A DNA stretch of 49,074 nt from Yoonia sp. (GTDB taxonomy: Bacteria > Pseudomonadota > Alphaproteobacteria > Rhodobacterales > Rhodobacteraceae): positions 1 through 49,074 of the forward strand of contig NZ_JAFMHJ010000026.1 of assembly GCF_017854565.1 (NCBI RefSeq), written 5' to 3'. Shown piece by piece: positions 1 to 8,802 of this stretch. The notes under the pieces are model-generated. The model did no database searches, was not told where the DNA came from, and worked only from the letters and a program-made list of their open reading frames with translations. Both the position numbers and the translations under genes were made by a program. How positions within the stretch are numbered: position 1 is the first letter of the stretch; every line of letters starts with the position of its first letter.

Positions 1-19
1 TCAATCCCGGTTCAGCGTT

Positions 20-2302
20 TTATCCGCACTTTGAATATCCGCACGAGGCACATGTCATGCATCCTTCGACCATCCGCAGCTCGTAAGAGCCACAGGCCGA
101 ACAGGCCTTGCCACGTGGTTTGCCGTTTATTGCAACAACGCCAGCCTGTGGGTCCGACTTTAACCCCAGGCCTTCGCCGGCCAGAAACCCAGTCGAGATC
201 ATGTGCTTTTCGATCACCCCACCGATGGCCGCCAGAATTGAGGGGACGTATTTGCCCTGCATCCAGGCACCGCCGCGCGGATCGAACACCGCTTTGAGTT
301 CTTCAACCACAAACGACACATCGCCACCGCGCCGGAACACGGCGCTGATCATCCGGGTCAGGGCCACGGTCCAGGCGAAATGCTCCATGTTCTTTGAGTT
401 GATGAAAACCTCAAACGGGCGCCGGTGGCCCGCAATTACCAGATCGTTGATGGTGATATAGATTGCATGTTCCGAATCCGGCCACTTGAGTTTATAAGTC
501 GCCCCATCCAATTCGGTGGGCCGGTCCAACGGTTCGGACATATAGACCACCTCGGCGCCCTCACTCCCGTCCCGGACCTGATCCGGGACCTCTGACGGGG
601 ATGCCTCCTCTGACACCGACAGGACCGACCCTGTCACGTCGTTGGGCCGGTACGTAGTACAACCTTTGCAGCCTTGATCCCACGCCGCCATATAGACATC
701 TTTGAAATCATCAAAGCTGATGTCTTCGGGGCAGTTGATGGTTTTCGAAATGCTGCTGTCGATCCACTTTTGCGCGGCGGCCTGCATGCGGACGTGATCC
801 AGCGGGGCCAGCGTTTGGGCGTTGACGAAATAATCGGGCAACGGCGCATCGCCCTTGAGGTCGCGCCACATCTGGACGGCATAATCGACGACCTCTTCCT
901 CCGTCCGCGACCCGTCTTTTTGCAATACCTTGCGGGTATAGGCATAGGCAAAGACCGGCTCGATCCCCGACGACACATTGCCTGCATAAAGGCTGATTGT
1001 GCCCGTTGGCGCGATCGACGTCAAAAGCGCATTTCGTATGCCATGCTGACGGATCGCGTCCCTTACATCTGCATCCATGTGCTGCATTGCACCGCTGGCC
1101 AGGAACTTGTCCGCGTCGAACAAGGGGAACGCGCCTTTTTCCTTGGCCAAATCGACCGACGCCAGATAGGCGGCGCGGGCGATCGCGTGCATCCAGCGAT
1201 CGGTCTGACGCGCCGCTTGTGTGGTTCCATAGCGCTGACCGACCATCAACAGCGCATCAGCCAGACCGGTAACGCCCAGACCAATCCGGCGCTTTGCCTT
1301 TGCTTCGGCCTGCTGTGCCGGCAGCGGAAAGCGCGAGACATCCACGACGTTGTCCATCATCCGCACCGCTGTCGCGACCAGATCAATCAGTGCGTCTTCA
1401 TCCAGCGTCGCACCCGCGCCAAACGGGTCAGCAACCAGCCGCGCCATATTGATAGAGCCGAGCAGACAGGCGCCATAAGGCGGCAGCGGCTGTTCGCCGC
1501 AGGGGTTCGTCGCGGCAATCGTTTCGCAATAGTTCAGGTTATTCATCTGATTGATGCGGTCGATAAAGATCACGCCGGGTTCCGCGTAATTATAGGTGGA
1601 TTGCATAATCGCATCCCACAGGTCGCGCGCCCGCAGGGTCCGGTAAACTTGCCCGCCAAACACCAGATCCCATGACCCATCCGTCTTGACTGCGTCCATG
1701 AAGGGATCGGTGATCAGGACGGACATGTTGAACATGCGCAGCCGGGCGGCATCGGATTTGGCGGTGATGAAATCCGCGATATCGGGGTGGTCGCAACGCA
1801 TTGTCGCCATCATTGCGCCCCGGCGGGACCCGGCGGACATGATCGTGCGGCACATCGCGTCCCACACATCCATAAAGGACAGCGGGCCGGACGCATCGGC
1901 GGCAACGCCTTCGACGGCAGCGCCTTTGGGGCGGACCGTGCTGAAATCATAGCCGATACCGCCGCCCTGCTGCATGGTCAGCGCAGCCTCTTTGAGCATG
2001 TCAAAGATGCCGCCCATGCTGTCGGGGATCGTGCCCATGACAAAGCAGTTGAACAGCGTCACCGACCGTGCGGTGCCCGCCCCCGCAGTGATCCGACCTG
2101 CCGGCAGATATTTGAAATCCGACAGCGCGTCATAGAATTTACCTTCCCAGCCCTTTGGGTCAGCCTCGACGGTCGCCAATGCGTGGGCGATCCGCCGCCA
2201 CGTGTCTTCGACGGTCTCATCAATGGGCGTCCCGTCCGCCTGTTTGAAACGATACTTCATGTCCCAGATTTGTTCAGCAATCGGGGCGGCAAAACGTGTC
2301 AT
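20..2302 (-). CDS. nrdJ: Adenosylcobalamin-dependent (class II) ribonucleoside-diphosphate reductase
   Basis: Reduces ribonucleotides to deoxyribonucleotides using a cobalamin-generated thiyl radical; cytosolic and not oxygen dependent. The 760-residue protein has the RNR barrel with C86 (LFNCFVMG), the finger-loop motif NPCGE at 266-270 carrying the presumed thiyl cysteine C268, and C279 (ACLLGSIN). After the barrel comes a TSCPD-type domain (about 610-710) and a C-terminal Cys-rich tail with two CxxC pairs, as expected for class II enzymes re-reduced by thioredoxin. No nrdB-like partner is adjacent. An unusual segment around residues 565-582, in the linker before the TSCPD domain, is encoded by a palindromic repeat shared with dnaE (see findings). 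No cobalamin riboswitch or clear NrdR box was recognised upstream. The family call is firm; the start ATG at 2302 fits the usual N-terminus. Confidence 0.96.
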   Translation of the reverse strand: MTRFAAPIAEQIWDMKYRFKQADGTPIDETVEDTWRRIAHALATVEADPKGWEGKFYDALSDFKYLPAGRITAGAGTARSVTLFNCFVMGTIPDSMGGIFDMLKEAALTMQQGGGIGYDFSTVRPKGAAVEGVAADASGPLSFMDVWDAMCRTIMSAGSRRGAMMATMRCDHPDIADFITAKSDAARLRMFNMSVLITDPFMDAVKTDGSWDLVFGGQVYRTLRARDLWDAIMQSTYNYAEPGVIFIDRINQMNNLNYCETIAATNPCGEQPLPPYGACLLGSINMARLVADPFGAGATLDEDALIDLVATAVRMMDNVVDVSRFPLPAQQAEAKAKRRIGLGVTGLADALLMVGQRYGTTQAARQTDRWMHAIARAAYLASVDLAKEKGAFPLFDADKFLASGAMQHMDADVRDAIRQHGIRNALLTSIAPTGTISLYAGNVSSGIEPVFAYAYTRKVLQKDGSRTEEEVVDYAVQMWRDLKGDAPLPDYFVNAQTLAPLDHVRMQAAAQKWIDSSISKTINCPEDISFDDFKDVYMAAWDQGCKGCTTYRPNDVTGSVLSVSEEASPSEVPDQVRDGSEGAEVVYMSEPLDRPTELDGATYKLKWPDSEHAIYITINDLVIAGHRRPFEVFINSKNMEHFAWTVALTRMISAVFRRGGDVSFVVEELKAVFDPRGGAWMQGKYVPSILAAIGGVIEKHMISTGFLAGEGLGLKSDPQAGVVAINGKPRGKACSACGSYELRMVEGCMTCASCGYSKCG
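566..599. repeat. Palindromic element inside nrdJ
   Basis: A nested palindrome: outer arms CCCGTC/GACGGG enclose an inner CCGGACCTGATCCGG core. On the minus strand it is translated in the nrdJ frame as SEVPDQVRDGS. The core matches the palindrome at 11264-11282 in dnaE, including the reading frame. It lies in the predicted flexible linker between the catalytic barrel and the C-terminal domain. Confidence 0.75.
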
Positions 2303-2363
2303 AACGGCGTCCTTGGTATGGGGTCAGTGGCATGTGCAGGGTGCTATCTGTGACAGCATGCGC

Positions 2364-2395
2364 GGTCCGGGTCAAACGAAACCGGGCCTGTTTTT
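2364..2395. other. GC hairpin with T-run in the nrdJ leader
   Basis: GGTCCGG (2364-2370) pairs with CCGGGCC (2382-2388), with one G-T pair, and is followed by TTTTT on the plus strand. It lies 60-95 bases upstream of the nrdJ start on the opposite strand. It looks like a plus-strand terminator, but no plus-strand gene precedes it, so it could stop antisense transcription or act in the nrdJ leader. No role is established. Confidence 0.35.
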
Positions 2396-2484
2396 CCGTT
2401 TGCAGTCGCGACGTATCGCCCTACTTTCAGAATCGCAGCGCACACTTTACAAAGCGCTATTCATACTACATCTGGGGTCGCAAT

Positions 2485-2916
2485 TTGGCAACGCACATAA
2501 ATCTGGTAAAGCTCTCGGTCGGAACCGAAGATATCGGCGATCTTGCCGCATGGCAGGCCAGCAGGCGTGCGCAGACCGATGACGGCCTGCCACGTCACGT
2601 CACCCGGATGTGGCCCAAACGCGACGCAGAACTGTTGGACGGCGGTTCGATCTTTTGGGTGATCAAAGGCGTGATCATGTGCCGCCAGCCGATCCTGCGG
2701 CTGGACGCATACATCGGCGGCGACGACATTCGCCGCTGCGCCATCGTCTGCAACCCCGGCCTGATCCGGGTCGAAGCGACGCCAAAACGGGCGTTTCAAG
2801 GCTGGCGCTATCTTGCCCCAGCCGATGCACCCCGTGATTTGCCCGATGCGCGCCAAGACGAAGAGGCGCTGCCGCCTGAACTGTCCAAGGCGCTGGCGGC
2901 GATTGGCGTGCGCTAG
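2485..2916 (+). CDS. DUF1489 family protein
   Basis: A conserved alphaproteobacterial protein of unknown function, 143 residues. The body shows family hallmarks: an N-terminal INLVKLSVG strand, the block RHVTRMWPKR, then GGSIFWVIKG, RRCAIVCNPGLIRVE and FQGWRYL before an acidic tail. I chose the TTG at 2485 because family members begin just before the INLIKL-like strand, and GGGG stands about 9 bases upstream. Longer in-frame starts back to 2332 would add residues that look like non-coding shadow. It is transcribed divergently from nrdJ and stands alone before the ligase gene. No catalytic motif is visible, so no function is proposed. Confidence 0.85.
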   Translation: MATHINLVKLSVGTEDIGDLAAWQASRRAQTDDGLPRHVTRMWPKRDAELLDGGSIFWVIKGVIMCRQPILRLDAYIGGDDIRRCAIVCNPGLIRVEATPKRAFQGWRYLAPADAPRDLPDARQDEEALPPELSKALAAIGVR

Positions 2917-3005
2917 GTCCAATCTACGCGACCGCCTCGGGCCAACAGCAAGCCACTCGCGCAAGGAAAAACTGTGTGCCATGATCGCGGTCAGGAGGAG
3001 ACCAC

Positions 3006-4541
3006 ATGACACATTTCCCAAGCCCGCATGCCGATATTGCCCTGACAGATCAATCCATTACCCAGCGCGTGTTCGCGGGACTGGTGGACCGCCCCGACGA
3101 GGTGGTGCTGACCGATGGCCCCACCGGGCGCACGATGACCGCAGCGGATTTCATGGATCAGGTGAAACGGCTTGCCAGCGGGCTGACGGCGGCCGGTCTG
3201 GGTGCGGGACATACCGTCGCCCTGATGGCGCCCAACCTGCCGGAATACTGTGTTATTTTTCATGCGGTTGCTTGGGCCGGGGGCACGATCACCACGCTGA
3301 ACCCAACCTATACCGCCAGTGAAGTGCGCCACCAACTGGCGGATTCCAAGGCTGAAATACTGATCACGATCCCTGATTTTCTGGCCACCGCGCTTGAAGG
3401 CGCAGGCGACATGGATGTGATCGCGATTGGCACGCCCGCGTTTGCGGCCCTGATGGGGGACCCAATGGACGCGCAGGTCCCGGTCGATCTGGATATGCAC
3501 ACTGTCGTGCTGCCCTATTCATCGGGCACGACGGGGTTGCCCAAGGGCGTAAGGCTGTCGCATCGCAACCTTGTCGTGAACGTGGATCAGATTATCGCAG
3601 CGGGCGATTTTCAGCGCGGCGAGGTTGCCGCCGGGTTCCTGCCCTTTTTTCATATCTACGGGATGACCGTGCTGATGAACCTCCACCTTGCCGGTGGTGG
3701 GGCTGTGGTCACGATGCCGCGTTTTGACCTGCCGCTTTTTTTGCGGATTTGTCAGGATCATAAATCGCGCCGGATGTGGATCGTGCCGCCCGTCGCGCTG
3801 GCCTTGGCCAAGCACCCGTTGGTTGATGCCTATGATCTGTCATCCTTGGAACAGGTGTTTTCGGGGGCGGCCCCATTGGGTGCGGAGCTGTCAAATGCGG
3901 TGGCCATGCGGCTGAGATGCATCTCGTTGCAAGGATACGGCATGACCGAACTCAGCCCGGTGTCGCATATATCACCCGTCACAGCGGCCCGCGCGGGTGC
4001 ATCGGGGTTGGCGACCCCAAACACCACGTGCCGGATCATCGACATCACGACCGGTGCGGACCTGCCTGCCGGGCAAGAGGGTGAACTGTGGATCAAGGGC
4101 CCGCAGGTGATGCAAGGCTATCTGAACAACGCAAGGGCGACTGCGGAAACCATTACTGATGACGGTTGGCTGCGCACCGGGGACATCGCAGTGATCGACG
4201 CGGATGGCTATATGTTTATCGTGGATCGACTGAAAGAGCTGATAAAATACAAGGGATTTCAGGTCGCTCCCGCCGAGCTTGAGGCGACGCTTGTTGCGAT
4301 GGACGGGATTACCGATGCCGCCGTCATCGGCCTGCCCGACGATGCGGCGGGTGAGATGCCAATCGCCTTTGTCGTGACCGGTGATCCGGGCCCCGATGCA
4401 GACGCGATCAACGCCCATTTTGCCAAATGCCTGTCGCATTACAAGCAATTGCATCAAATACATTTCGTCGACACGATCCCGAAATCAGCTTCTGGCAAGA
4501 TATTGCGGCGGCTGTTGCGCGACCAGATCAGCCGCCCCTGA
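3006..4541 (+). CDS. AMP-binding acyl-CoA / 4-coumarate-CoA ligase-like enzyme
   Basis: An ANL-superfamily adenylate-forming ligase of 511 residues, expected to activate a carboxylic acid to its acyl-CoA through an acyl-AMP. The phosphate-binding loop YSSGTTGLPKG is at 171-181. It is followed by QGYGMTE, the LRTGDIAVID hinge, DRLKELIKYKGFQVAP, and the C-terminal KSASGKILRR containing the catalytic lysine. Layout and length fit 4-coumarate-CoA ligase/long-chain acyl-CoA synthetase-like members. The substrate cannot be read from the sequence, and no phenylpropanoid or beta-oxidation genes adjoin. A strong Shine-Dalgarno (AGGAG) lies just before the ATG. It converges on the yqaA-like gene with only 9 bases between stops. 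Confidence 0.9.
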   Translation: MTHFPSPHADIALTDQSITQRVFAGLVDRPDEVVLTDGPTGRTMTAADFMDQVKRLASGLTAAGLGAGHTVALMAPNLPEYCVIFHAVAWAGGTITTLNPTYTASEVRHQLADSKAEILITIPDFLATALEGAGDMDVIAIGTPAFAALMGDPMDAQVPVDLDMHTVVLPYSSGTTGLPKGVRLSHRNLVVNVDQIIAAGDFQRGEVAAGFLPFFHIYGMTVLMNLHLAGGGAVVTMPRFDLPLFLRICQDHKSRRMWIVPPVALALAKHPLVDAYDLSSLEQVFSGAAPLGAELSNAVAMRLRCISLQGYGMTELSPVSHISPVTAARAGASGLATPNTTCRIIDITTGADLPAGQEGELWIKGPQVMQGYLNNARATAETITDDGWLRTGDIAVIDADGYMFIVDRLKELIKYKGFQVAPAELEATLVAMDGITDAAVIGLPDDAAGEMPIAFVVTGDPGPDADAINAHFAKCLSHYKQLHQIHFVDTIPKSASGKILRRLLRDQISRP

Positions 4542-4550
4542 CACGACAGG

Positions 4551-4979
4551 TCACAGCCAAGCGAGCGTTGCCGCTGCAAGCACGATATAGCGGGCGCCCT
4601 TGGCGATGGTGACCAAAAGAAAGAACGGGACAAGCGGTTCGCGCAGCACCCCCGCAACAATGGTCAGCGGGTCGCCCACAATGGGAAGCCAGCTTGCCAA
4701 CAGCGACCAGCGGCCATAGCGCCGATACCAGATTTCGGCGCGGATCAACTGGTGCGGCGACACCGGAAACCAGCGCCGATCCCGAAACCCCAGCAAGAAA
4801 CGGCCAAGGACCCAGTTGATCACCGCCCCCAGAACATTGCCGACGGTCGCCACGATCAGCAGGCCGACAACCGGCCTGTCACCCGCGATCAGCAGGCCGA
4901 CCAGCACCGCCTCTGACTGCATGGGCAGGATCGTCGCCGCGATCAGCGCCGCCGCAAAAAGGCCGATATAGGCGATCAT
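4551..4979 (-). CDS. YqaA/DedA-type small membrane protein
   Basis: A 142-residue integral membrane protein of the YqaA subgroup of the SNARE-associated/DedA (VTT) superfamily. About four hydrophobic segments are visible: residues 3-22, 36-62 with the NVLGAVINWVLGR motif, 88-112, and 118-140. The loop RAEIWYRRYGRWSLL followed by SWLPIVGDPLTIVAG matches the conserved family core containing G-D-P. DedA relatives are linked to lipid carrier flipping and membrane homeostasis, but this short form is uncharacterised. It follows hisG by 16 bases on the same strand, so it is probably co-transcribed with hisS-hisZ-hisG without an obvious functional link. Confidence 0.8.
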   Translation of the reverse strand: MIAYIGLFAAALIAATILPMQSEAVLVGLLIAGDRPVVGLLIVATVGNVLGAVINWVLGRFLLGFRDRRWFPVSPHQLIRAEIWYRRYGRWSLLASWLPIVGDPLTIVAGVLREPLVPFFLLVTIAKGARYIVLAAATLAWL

Positions 4980-4995
4980 CCGCGACCGCCGCGCA

Positions 4996-5688
4996 TCATA
5001 TCCCCAACTTTGACTGCAAATCCTTCAGCTTTGTCCGCTGTGCATCCGTCCAGTTATTGCGGCGCCCGCGGAACAGGGTCGCCTGCGACGCATGGATCAA
5101 ACCATCGCCCAGAATTTTAAGGCCATTGGCGCGCAGCGTCTCGCCGGTCGAGGTGATATCGGCAATCGCCTCGGCGGTTTCATTCTTGACCGTGCCTTCG
5201 GTGGCGCCTTGGCTGTCGATGATCTGGTAATCCGCAACGCCGTGTTCGCGCAGGAATTCCCGCACCAGCCGGTGATATTTCGTCGCAATCCGCAGCCGAA
5301 ACCCGTGGCGCGCCCGAAATGCCGCCGCCGCCGCATCCAGATCATCCAACGTATCGACATCGACCCACGCCTGCGGCACCGCGATGATCAGGTCAGCCCC
5401 GCCAAAGCCCAACAACGCCAGTTCAGCCACCCGCAGGTCCCAATTCGCCAGCTTTTCGCGCACCAGATCGGACCCGGTCACCCCCAGATGAATATTGCCC
5501 GCAGCCAATTCGCGCGGGATTTCCCCCGCCGACAGCAGCACCAGTTCAAGCCCATCAATCCCGTCCACAGCGCCCGCATATTCGCGTTCCGACCCCGATT
5601 TGCGCAGGGTCACGCCACGGGCACCGAACCAGTCAAACGTCTTTTCCATCAACCGGCCCTTGGACGGCACACCCAGCTTCAGCATCAC
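4996..5688 (-). CDS. hisG: ATP phosphoribosyltransferase, short-form catalytic subunit
   Basis: Catalyses the first step of histidine synthesis, ATP + PRPP to phosphoribosyl-ATP. At 230 residues it is the short form that lacks the C-terminal regulatory domain and needs HisZ. Recognisable parts are the N-terminal LGVPSKGRLME, the GVTGSDLV loop, and the PRPP-binding segment near DSQGATEGTVKNETAEAI, followed by TSTGETLRANGLKIL. Its start overlaps the hisZ stop by four bases (ATGA), which fits translational coupling and the hetero-octameric HisG-HisZ complex. No other his biosynthesis genes are present here. Confidence 0.95.
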   Translation of the reverse strand: MMLKLGVPSKGRLMEKTFDWFGARGVTLRKSGSEREYAGAVDGIDGLELVLLSAGEIPRELAAGNIHLGVTGSDLVREKLANWDLRVAELALLGFGGADLIIAVPQAWVDVDTLDDLDAAAAAFRARHGFRLRIATKYHRLVREFLREHGVADYQIIDSQGATEGTVKNETAEAIADITSTGETLRANGLKILGDGLIHASQATLFRGRRNNWTDAQRTKLKDLQSKLGI

Positions 5689-6761
5689 TTTAACCCCAAC
5701 GCAAGATCGGGCCGGATCACACCGCCCACCGCGGGCACCGCGCGCCCCTGCCCCAACCGCGCGGTCAGCGCGTCATAGCGCCCGCCGGTCGCTACCGGCG
5801 GCAGGTCGGGACGGTCTGTCGCGTAAAACCCAAACACGAACCCATCGTAATATTCCAATGATGTGCGGCCGTAGCTGCCCTCAAACTCAAGCGCGTCTAT
5901 GTCCACACCGCGCGCGTCCAGCGCATCAAGCCGCGCCTTCATCCGCGTCACAGCATCGCCAATCGCCGGCATATCCACCACGATATCACGCAGCGCGCTC
6001 AGTACATGGGGCGCGGTTTCGCGCAGCGCAAGGATCGCATCAATCAACCCGATTTCATCGCCCGAAATGGGCGGTTCAGCGGCATCGGCCCGCAGGGTCG
6101 CGATGCGCGCTGCAACCTCTTCCCGGCTGCGCAGCCCGATATCGGGGCCTGCCTTGGCAAATGGATCATCCGCAGCCAGCAGGGCCGTGCGTGTCGGCGG
6201 GGCTTTGGCCTGCCCGCCAAAACGGTGCAACAGCGCCTTGAACCGCCCGGGCCGCCAGATGTGGCGCAACAGGGCCGCCTTGCGCGCATCCGTCGTGCGC
6301 AGCCCCGTCACGGCGGCGGTCAGAATGCCGATGTCACCCGTCGATGCCCGTACCGGCAAACCCGCCAGCCCCGCAGCGATCACCGCAAAAACCTCGGCAT
6401 CTGCCGCCGCCGGGTTCTGGCCGTCAAAGACTTCGTAGCCGACCTGCACGAATTCATTCGCGCGGGTCTCGTCGGAGTCTTGCTTGCGGAACACCTTGCC
6501 CGAATAGGTATAGCGCGCCGGATCAGCACGGCTTTGCATATGCATTTGCACCACGGGGACGGTAAAATCGGGGCGCAGCACCATTTCACCGCGCAACGGA
6601 TCGGCGGTCAGATAGGCGCGCGCGCGAATATCCTCGCCATAAAGGTCCAGCAGCGTGTCAGCGGGTTGCAGCACGTCGGCCTTGATGATCTGCGCGCCTT
6701 GGGCGGCAAATAGATCGCGCAGGCGCCGCGCCTCGGCCAGAGTTTCGGGGCTATTCGGCAT
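5685..6761 (-). CDS. hisZ: ATP phosphoribosyltransferase regulatory subunit
   Basis: A HisRS-like paralogue with no aminoacylation role; it binds short HisG and is needed for its activity and histidine feedback control. The 358-residue sequence has the class II synthetase-type segments: LRPDFTVPVVQMH, YSGKVFRKQDSDETRANEF, a central helical region, then EFEGSYGRTSLEYYDGFVFG and the GGRYDALTARLG strand-loop. The PVVQ region and altered motif 2 distinguish it from HisS. It overlaps hisS by one base (TGATG) and hisG by four, so the three genes form one tightly coupled unit. Confidence 0.94.
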   Translation of the reverse strand: MPNSPETLAEARRLRDLFAAQGAQIIKADVLQPADTLLDLYGEDIRARAYLTADPLRGEMVLRPDFTVPVVQMHMQSRADPARYTYSGKVFRKQDSDETRANEFVQVGYEVFDGQNPAAADAEVFAVIAAGLAGLPVRASTGDIGILTAAVTGLRTTDARKAALLRHIWRPGRFKALLHRFGGQAKAPPTRTALLAADDPFAKAGPDIGLRSREEVAARIATLRADAAEPPISGDEIGLIDAILALRETAPHVLSALRDIVVDMPAIGDAVTRMKARLDALDARGVDIDALEFEGSYGRTSLEYYDGFVFGFYATDRPDLPPVATGGRYDALTARLGQGRAVPAVGGVIRPDLALGLK

Positions 6762-8386
6762 CAGCTTTGACGATCCAGAATGGCGCGCACCTTGGCGATC
6801 AGATCACCGCGCGGCACCTCATACTGGCTGGGCCGGTCTTTCCATTCTTCCAGCGTGGCGTTCTTGGCAATTTCCGCACCTAGGATCAGGTCCTTGATCT
6901 GCACGACACCTTTTTCAAACTCGTCCCCGCCCGCGATAATCGCGATAGGAGAGCCACGCTTGTCAGCATATTTCAACTGGTTACCGAAACTCTTGGGGTT
7001 GCCCAAATACACCTCGGCCCGGATCCCCGCGTTGCGCAGATCGGCCACCATACCCTGATAATCCGCCATGCGATCACGCTCCATGACGGTCACAACGACC
7101 GGCCCAAGCGGCGGCGCCTCGGTCGTGCGCTTGGCCCGCAGCGCCGCCAGCAACCGGTCCACCCCGATGGACACGCCCGTCGCAGGCACCGTCTGCCCGG
7201 TGAACCGCTTGACCAGATCGTCATAGCGCCCCCCGCCCGCAACCGAGCCAAAGTTGCGCGGCCGCCCCTTTTCATCAGTGATCTCAAAGGTCAGTTCGGC
7301 CTCGTAAACGGGGCCGGTGTAATAACCAAGGCCGCGCACAACAGACGGGTCGATGACGATGCGGTCGGCGTCGTATCCTTGTGCAGACAATAGCGCCACG
7401 ATTTGCTCGAGCTCCGAAACACCTTCCAAGCCGATCAATGACTGACCGACAATTCCACGAAGATGCTTTACTGTGTAAAGATTTTTAACCCAATTGGCTT
7501 GTTCAGTTGGTTTCATGTCGAGCATGTAAGCAATTTCAGGATTGCCAAGAAGATACACGTCACGAAGAAGTCTTGCGTACTCGTCTGAAGACGATTCAGC
7601 GATCTTCACCTGCGCATGGATTTCTTCGCTAATCCGGTCACCCGCCTCGACAAAGAGCATGATATTTTCGACTTGTTCAGCGCTCAACCCAGCACCTTTC
7701 GTGAAATCTCCACTCTCGTCCTTGCGGCCTTCACCCAGCAGTGCACGCACGCCATCCGGTCCTAACCGATCCAGCTTATCAATCGCGCGCAGCACGATGC
7801 CGCGCTCGACTTCCTTGTCGTCGCCCGACAGGCCCGCGACCTCCAACACCCCATTCAACACCTTGCGGCTATTCACCCGGATCACATAATCGCCCCGGTC
7901 GATCCCCACCGCCTCCAGCGTATCGGCCAGCATCGCGCAAATCTCGGCATCTGCGGCCACGCTGGACGCGCCAACGGTATCGGCATCACACTGGTAAAAC
8001 TGGCGAAACCGCCCCGGGCCCGGCTTCTCATTCCGCCAAACTGGCCCCATCGCATAACGGCGATAGGGCGTCGGCAGATCATTACGGTGCTGGGCATAAA
8101 CGCGGGCCAACGGCGCCGTCAGATCATAACGCAGGGCCAGCCACTCATTGTCTTCCTCCCACGCAAACACACCTTCGTTCGGGCGGTCCACATCGGGCAG
8201 GAACTTGCCCAGCGCCTCGACCGTTTCCACGGCGGATGTTTCCAGCGCATCAAAGCCATAGCGATGGTAGACCCCGGCGATCGTGGCCAGCATCGCGTTC
8301 CGCTCGGTCACGTCCGCGCCGAAATAATCCTGAAACCCCTTTGGCGTCACTGCCTTGGGGCGGGGTTGCTTTTTATCCTTGGCCAT
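6761..8386 (-). CDS. hisS: Histidyl-tRNA synthetase
   Basis: Charges tRNA-His. The class II core is clear: the N-terminal [11 protein letters not shown], motif 2 with [19 protein letters not shown], the HisA motif [14 protein letters not shown], motif 3 with GVSIGVDRL, and the C-terminal anticodon-binding domain. At 541 residues it is much longer than the E. coli enzyme (424); the extra length is largely between motif 2 and the HisA motif. Residues about 229-329 are encoded by distinctly AT-richer DNA (see findings). The alphaproteobacterial clade that includes Rhodobacterales is known for an atypical HisRS/tRNA-His pair lacking the G-1 identity base. It is first gene of the hisS-hisZ-hisG unit. 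Confidence 0.95.
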   Translation of the reverse strand: MAKDKKQPRPKAVTPKGFQDYFGADVTERNAMLATIAGVYHRYGFDALETSAVETVEALGKFLPDVDRPNEGVFAWEEDNEWLALRYDLTAPLARVYAQHRNDLPTPYRRYAMGPVWRNEKPGPGRFRQFYQCDADTVGASSVAADAEICAMLADTLEAVGIDRGDYVIRVNSRKVLNGVLEVAGLSGDDKEVERGIVLRAIDKLDRLGPDGVRALLGEGRKDESGDFTKGAGLSAEQVENIMLFVEAGDRISEEIHAQVKIAESSSDEYARLLRDVYLLGNPEIAYMLDMKPTEQANWVKNLYTVKHLRGIVGQSLIGLEGVSELEQIVALLSAQGYDADRIVIDPSVVRGLGYYTGPVYEAELTFEITDEKGRPRNFGSVAGGGRYDDLVKRFTGQTVPATGVSIGVDRLLAALRAKRTTEAPPLGPVVVTVMERDRMADYQGMVADLRNAGIRAEVYLGNPKSFGNQLKYADKRGSPIAIIAGGDEFEKGVVQIKDLILGAEIAKNATLEEWKDRPSQYEVPRGDLIAKVRAILDRQS

Positions 8387-8500
8387 CTGGGTCCTGCCTT
8401 CGCTGGTCTGCGACGCCGTTTAACGCGGCTATGGGACAGGGGCAATGCAGTCCTTTGTTTCAATACGCGACGCCGCGCCTGCAACCGCGCACCGCTTTGC

Positions 8501-8523
8501 ATTTCTTATGTCCCAAAATACTC
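8501..8523 (-). repeat. GAGTATTT dispersed repeat, copy 1
   Basis: Read on the minus strand this is GAGTATTT-TGG-GACATAAGAAAT. It matches 21193-21215 except at the TGG/CAG triplet region. It lies in the gap between the divergent hisS and slyX genes. Confidence 0.6.
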
Positions 8524-8592
8524 AAAAATCACCAGATCACATCCGTGAACACCAGTCTTTTCGATGGCCGCAAAGCAGTATACAAACAGCGC

Positions 8593-8796
8593 ATGACAGA
8601 CATGATGCACCTCGAAGAACAAATCGCCCACCTGACCCGTACGGTCGAAGATCTGTCGGATATCGTTGCCAGGCAGGAAATAGATCTCGCGCTGGCGACA
8701 CGGCGATTAGCCATATTGATGGCGCGCGAAGCCGGTCGGGAACTTGATGCGGGCGGCACCGTACCGCTGGCAGACCAGCGCCCGCCGCATTGGTAA
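8593..8796 (+). CDS. slyX: SlyX family protein
   Basis: A 67-residue coiled-coil protein of the SlyX family, whose function is unknown. The pattern is typical: an N-terminal heptad-rich helix (LEEQIAHLTRTVEDLSDIV), RQEIDLALATRRLAILM, then a short Pro-rich end finishing in RPPHW, matching the usual PPHY/W terminus. The ATG at 8593 gives the standard SlyX length; longer frames upstream would run through an intergenic repeat. It points away from hisS and ends 6 bases before the stop of the convergent Hint-domain gene. Confidence 0.85.
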   Translation: MTDMMHLEEQIAHLTRTVEDLSDIVARQEIDLALATRRLAILMAREAGRELDAGGTVPLADQRPPHW

Positions 8797-8802
8797 CTTG
8801 GC

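Noticed and set aside
2303..2484. Possible cobalamin riboswitch upstream of the B12-dependent reductase
   Set aside because: No B12-box-like conserved sequence could be recognised on the nrdJ strand.
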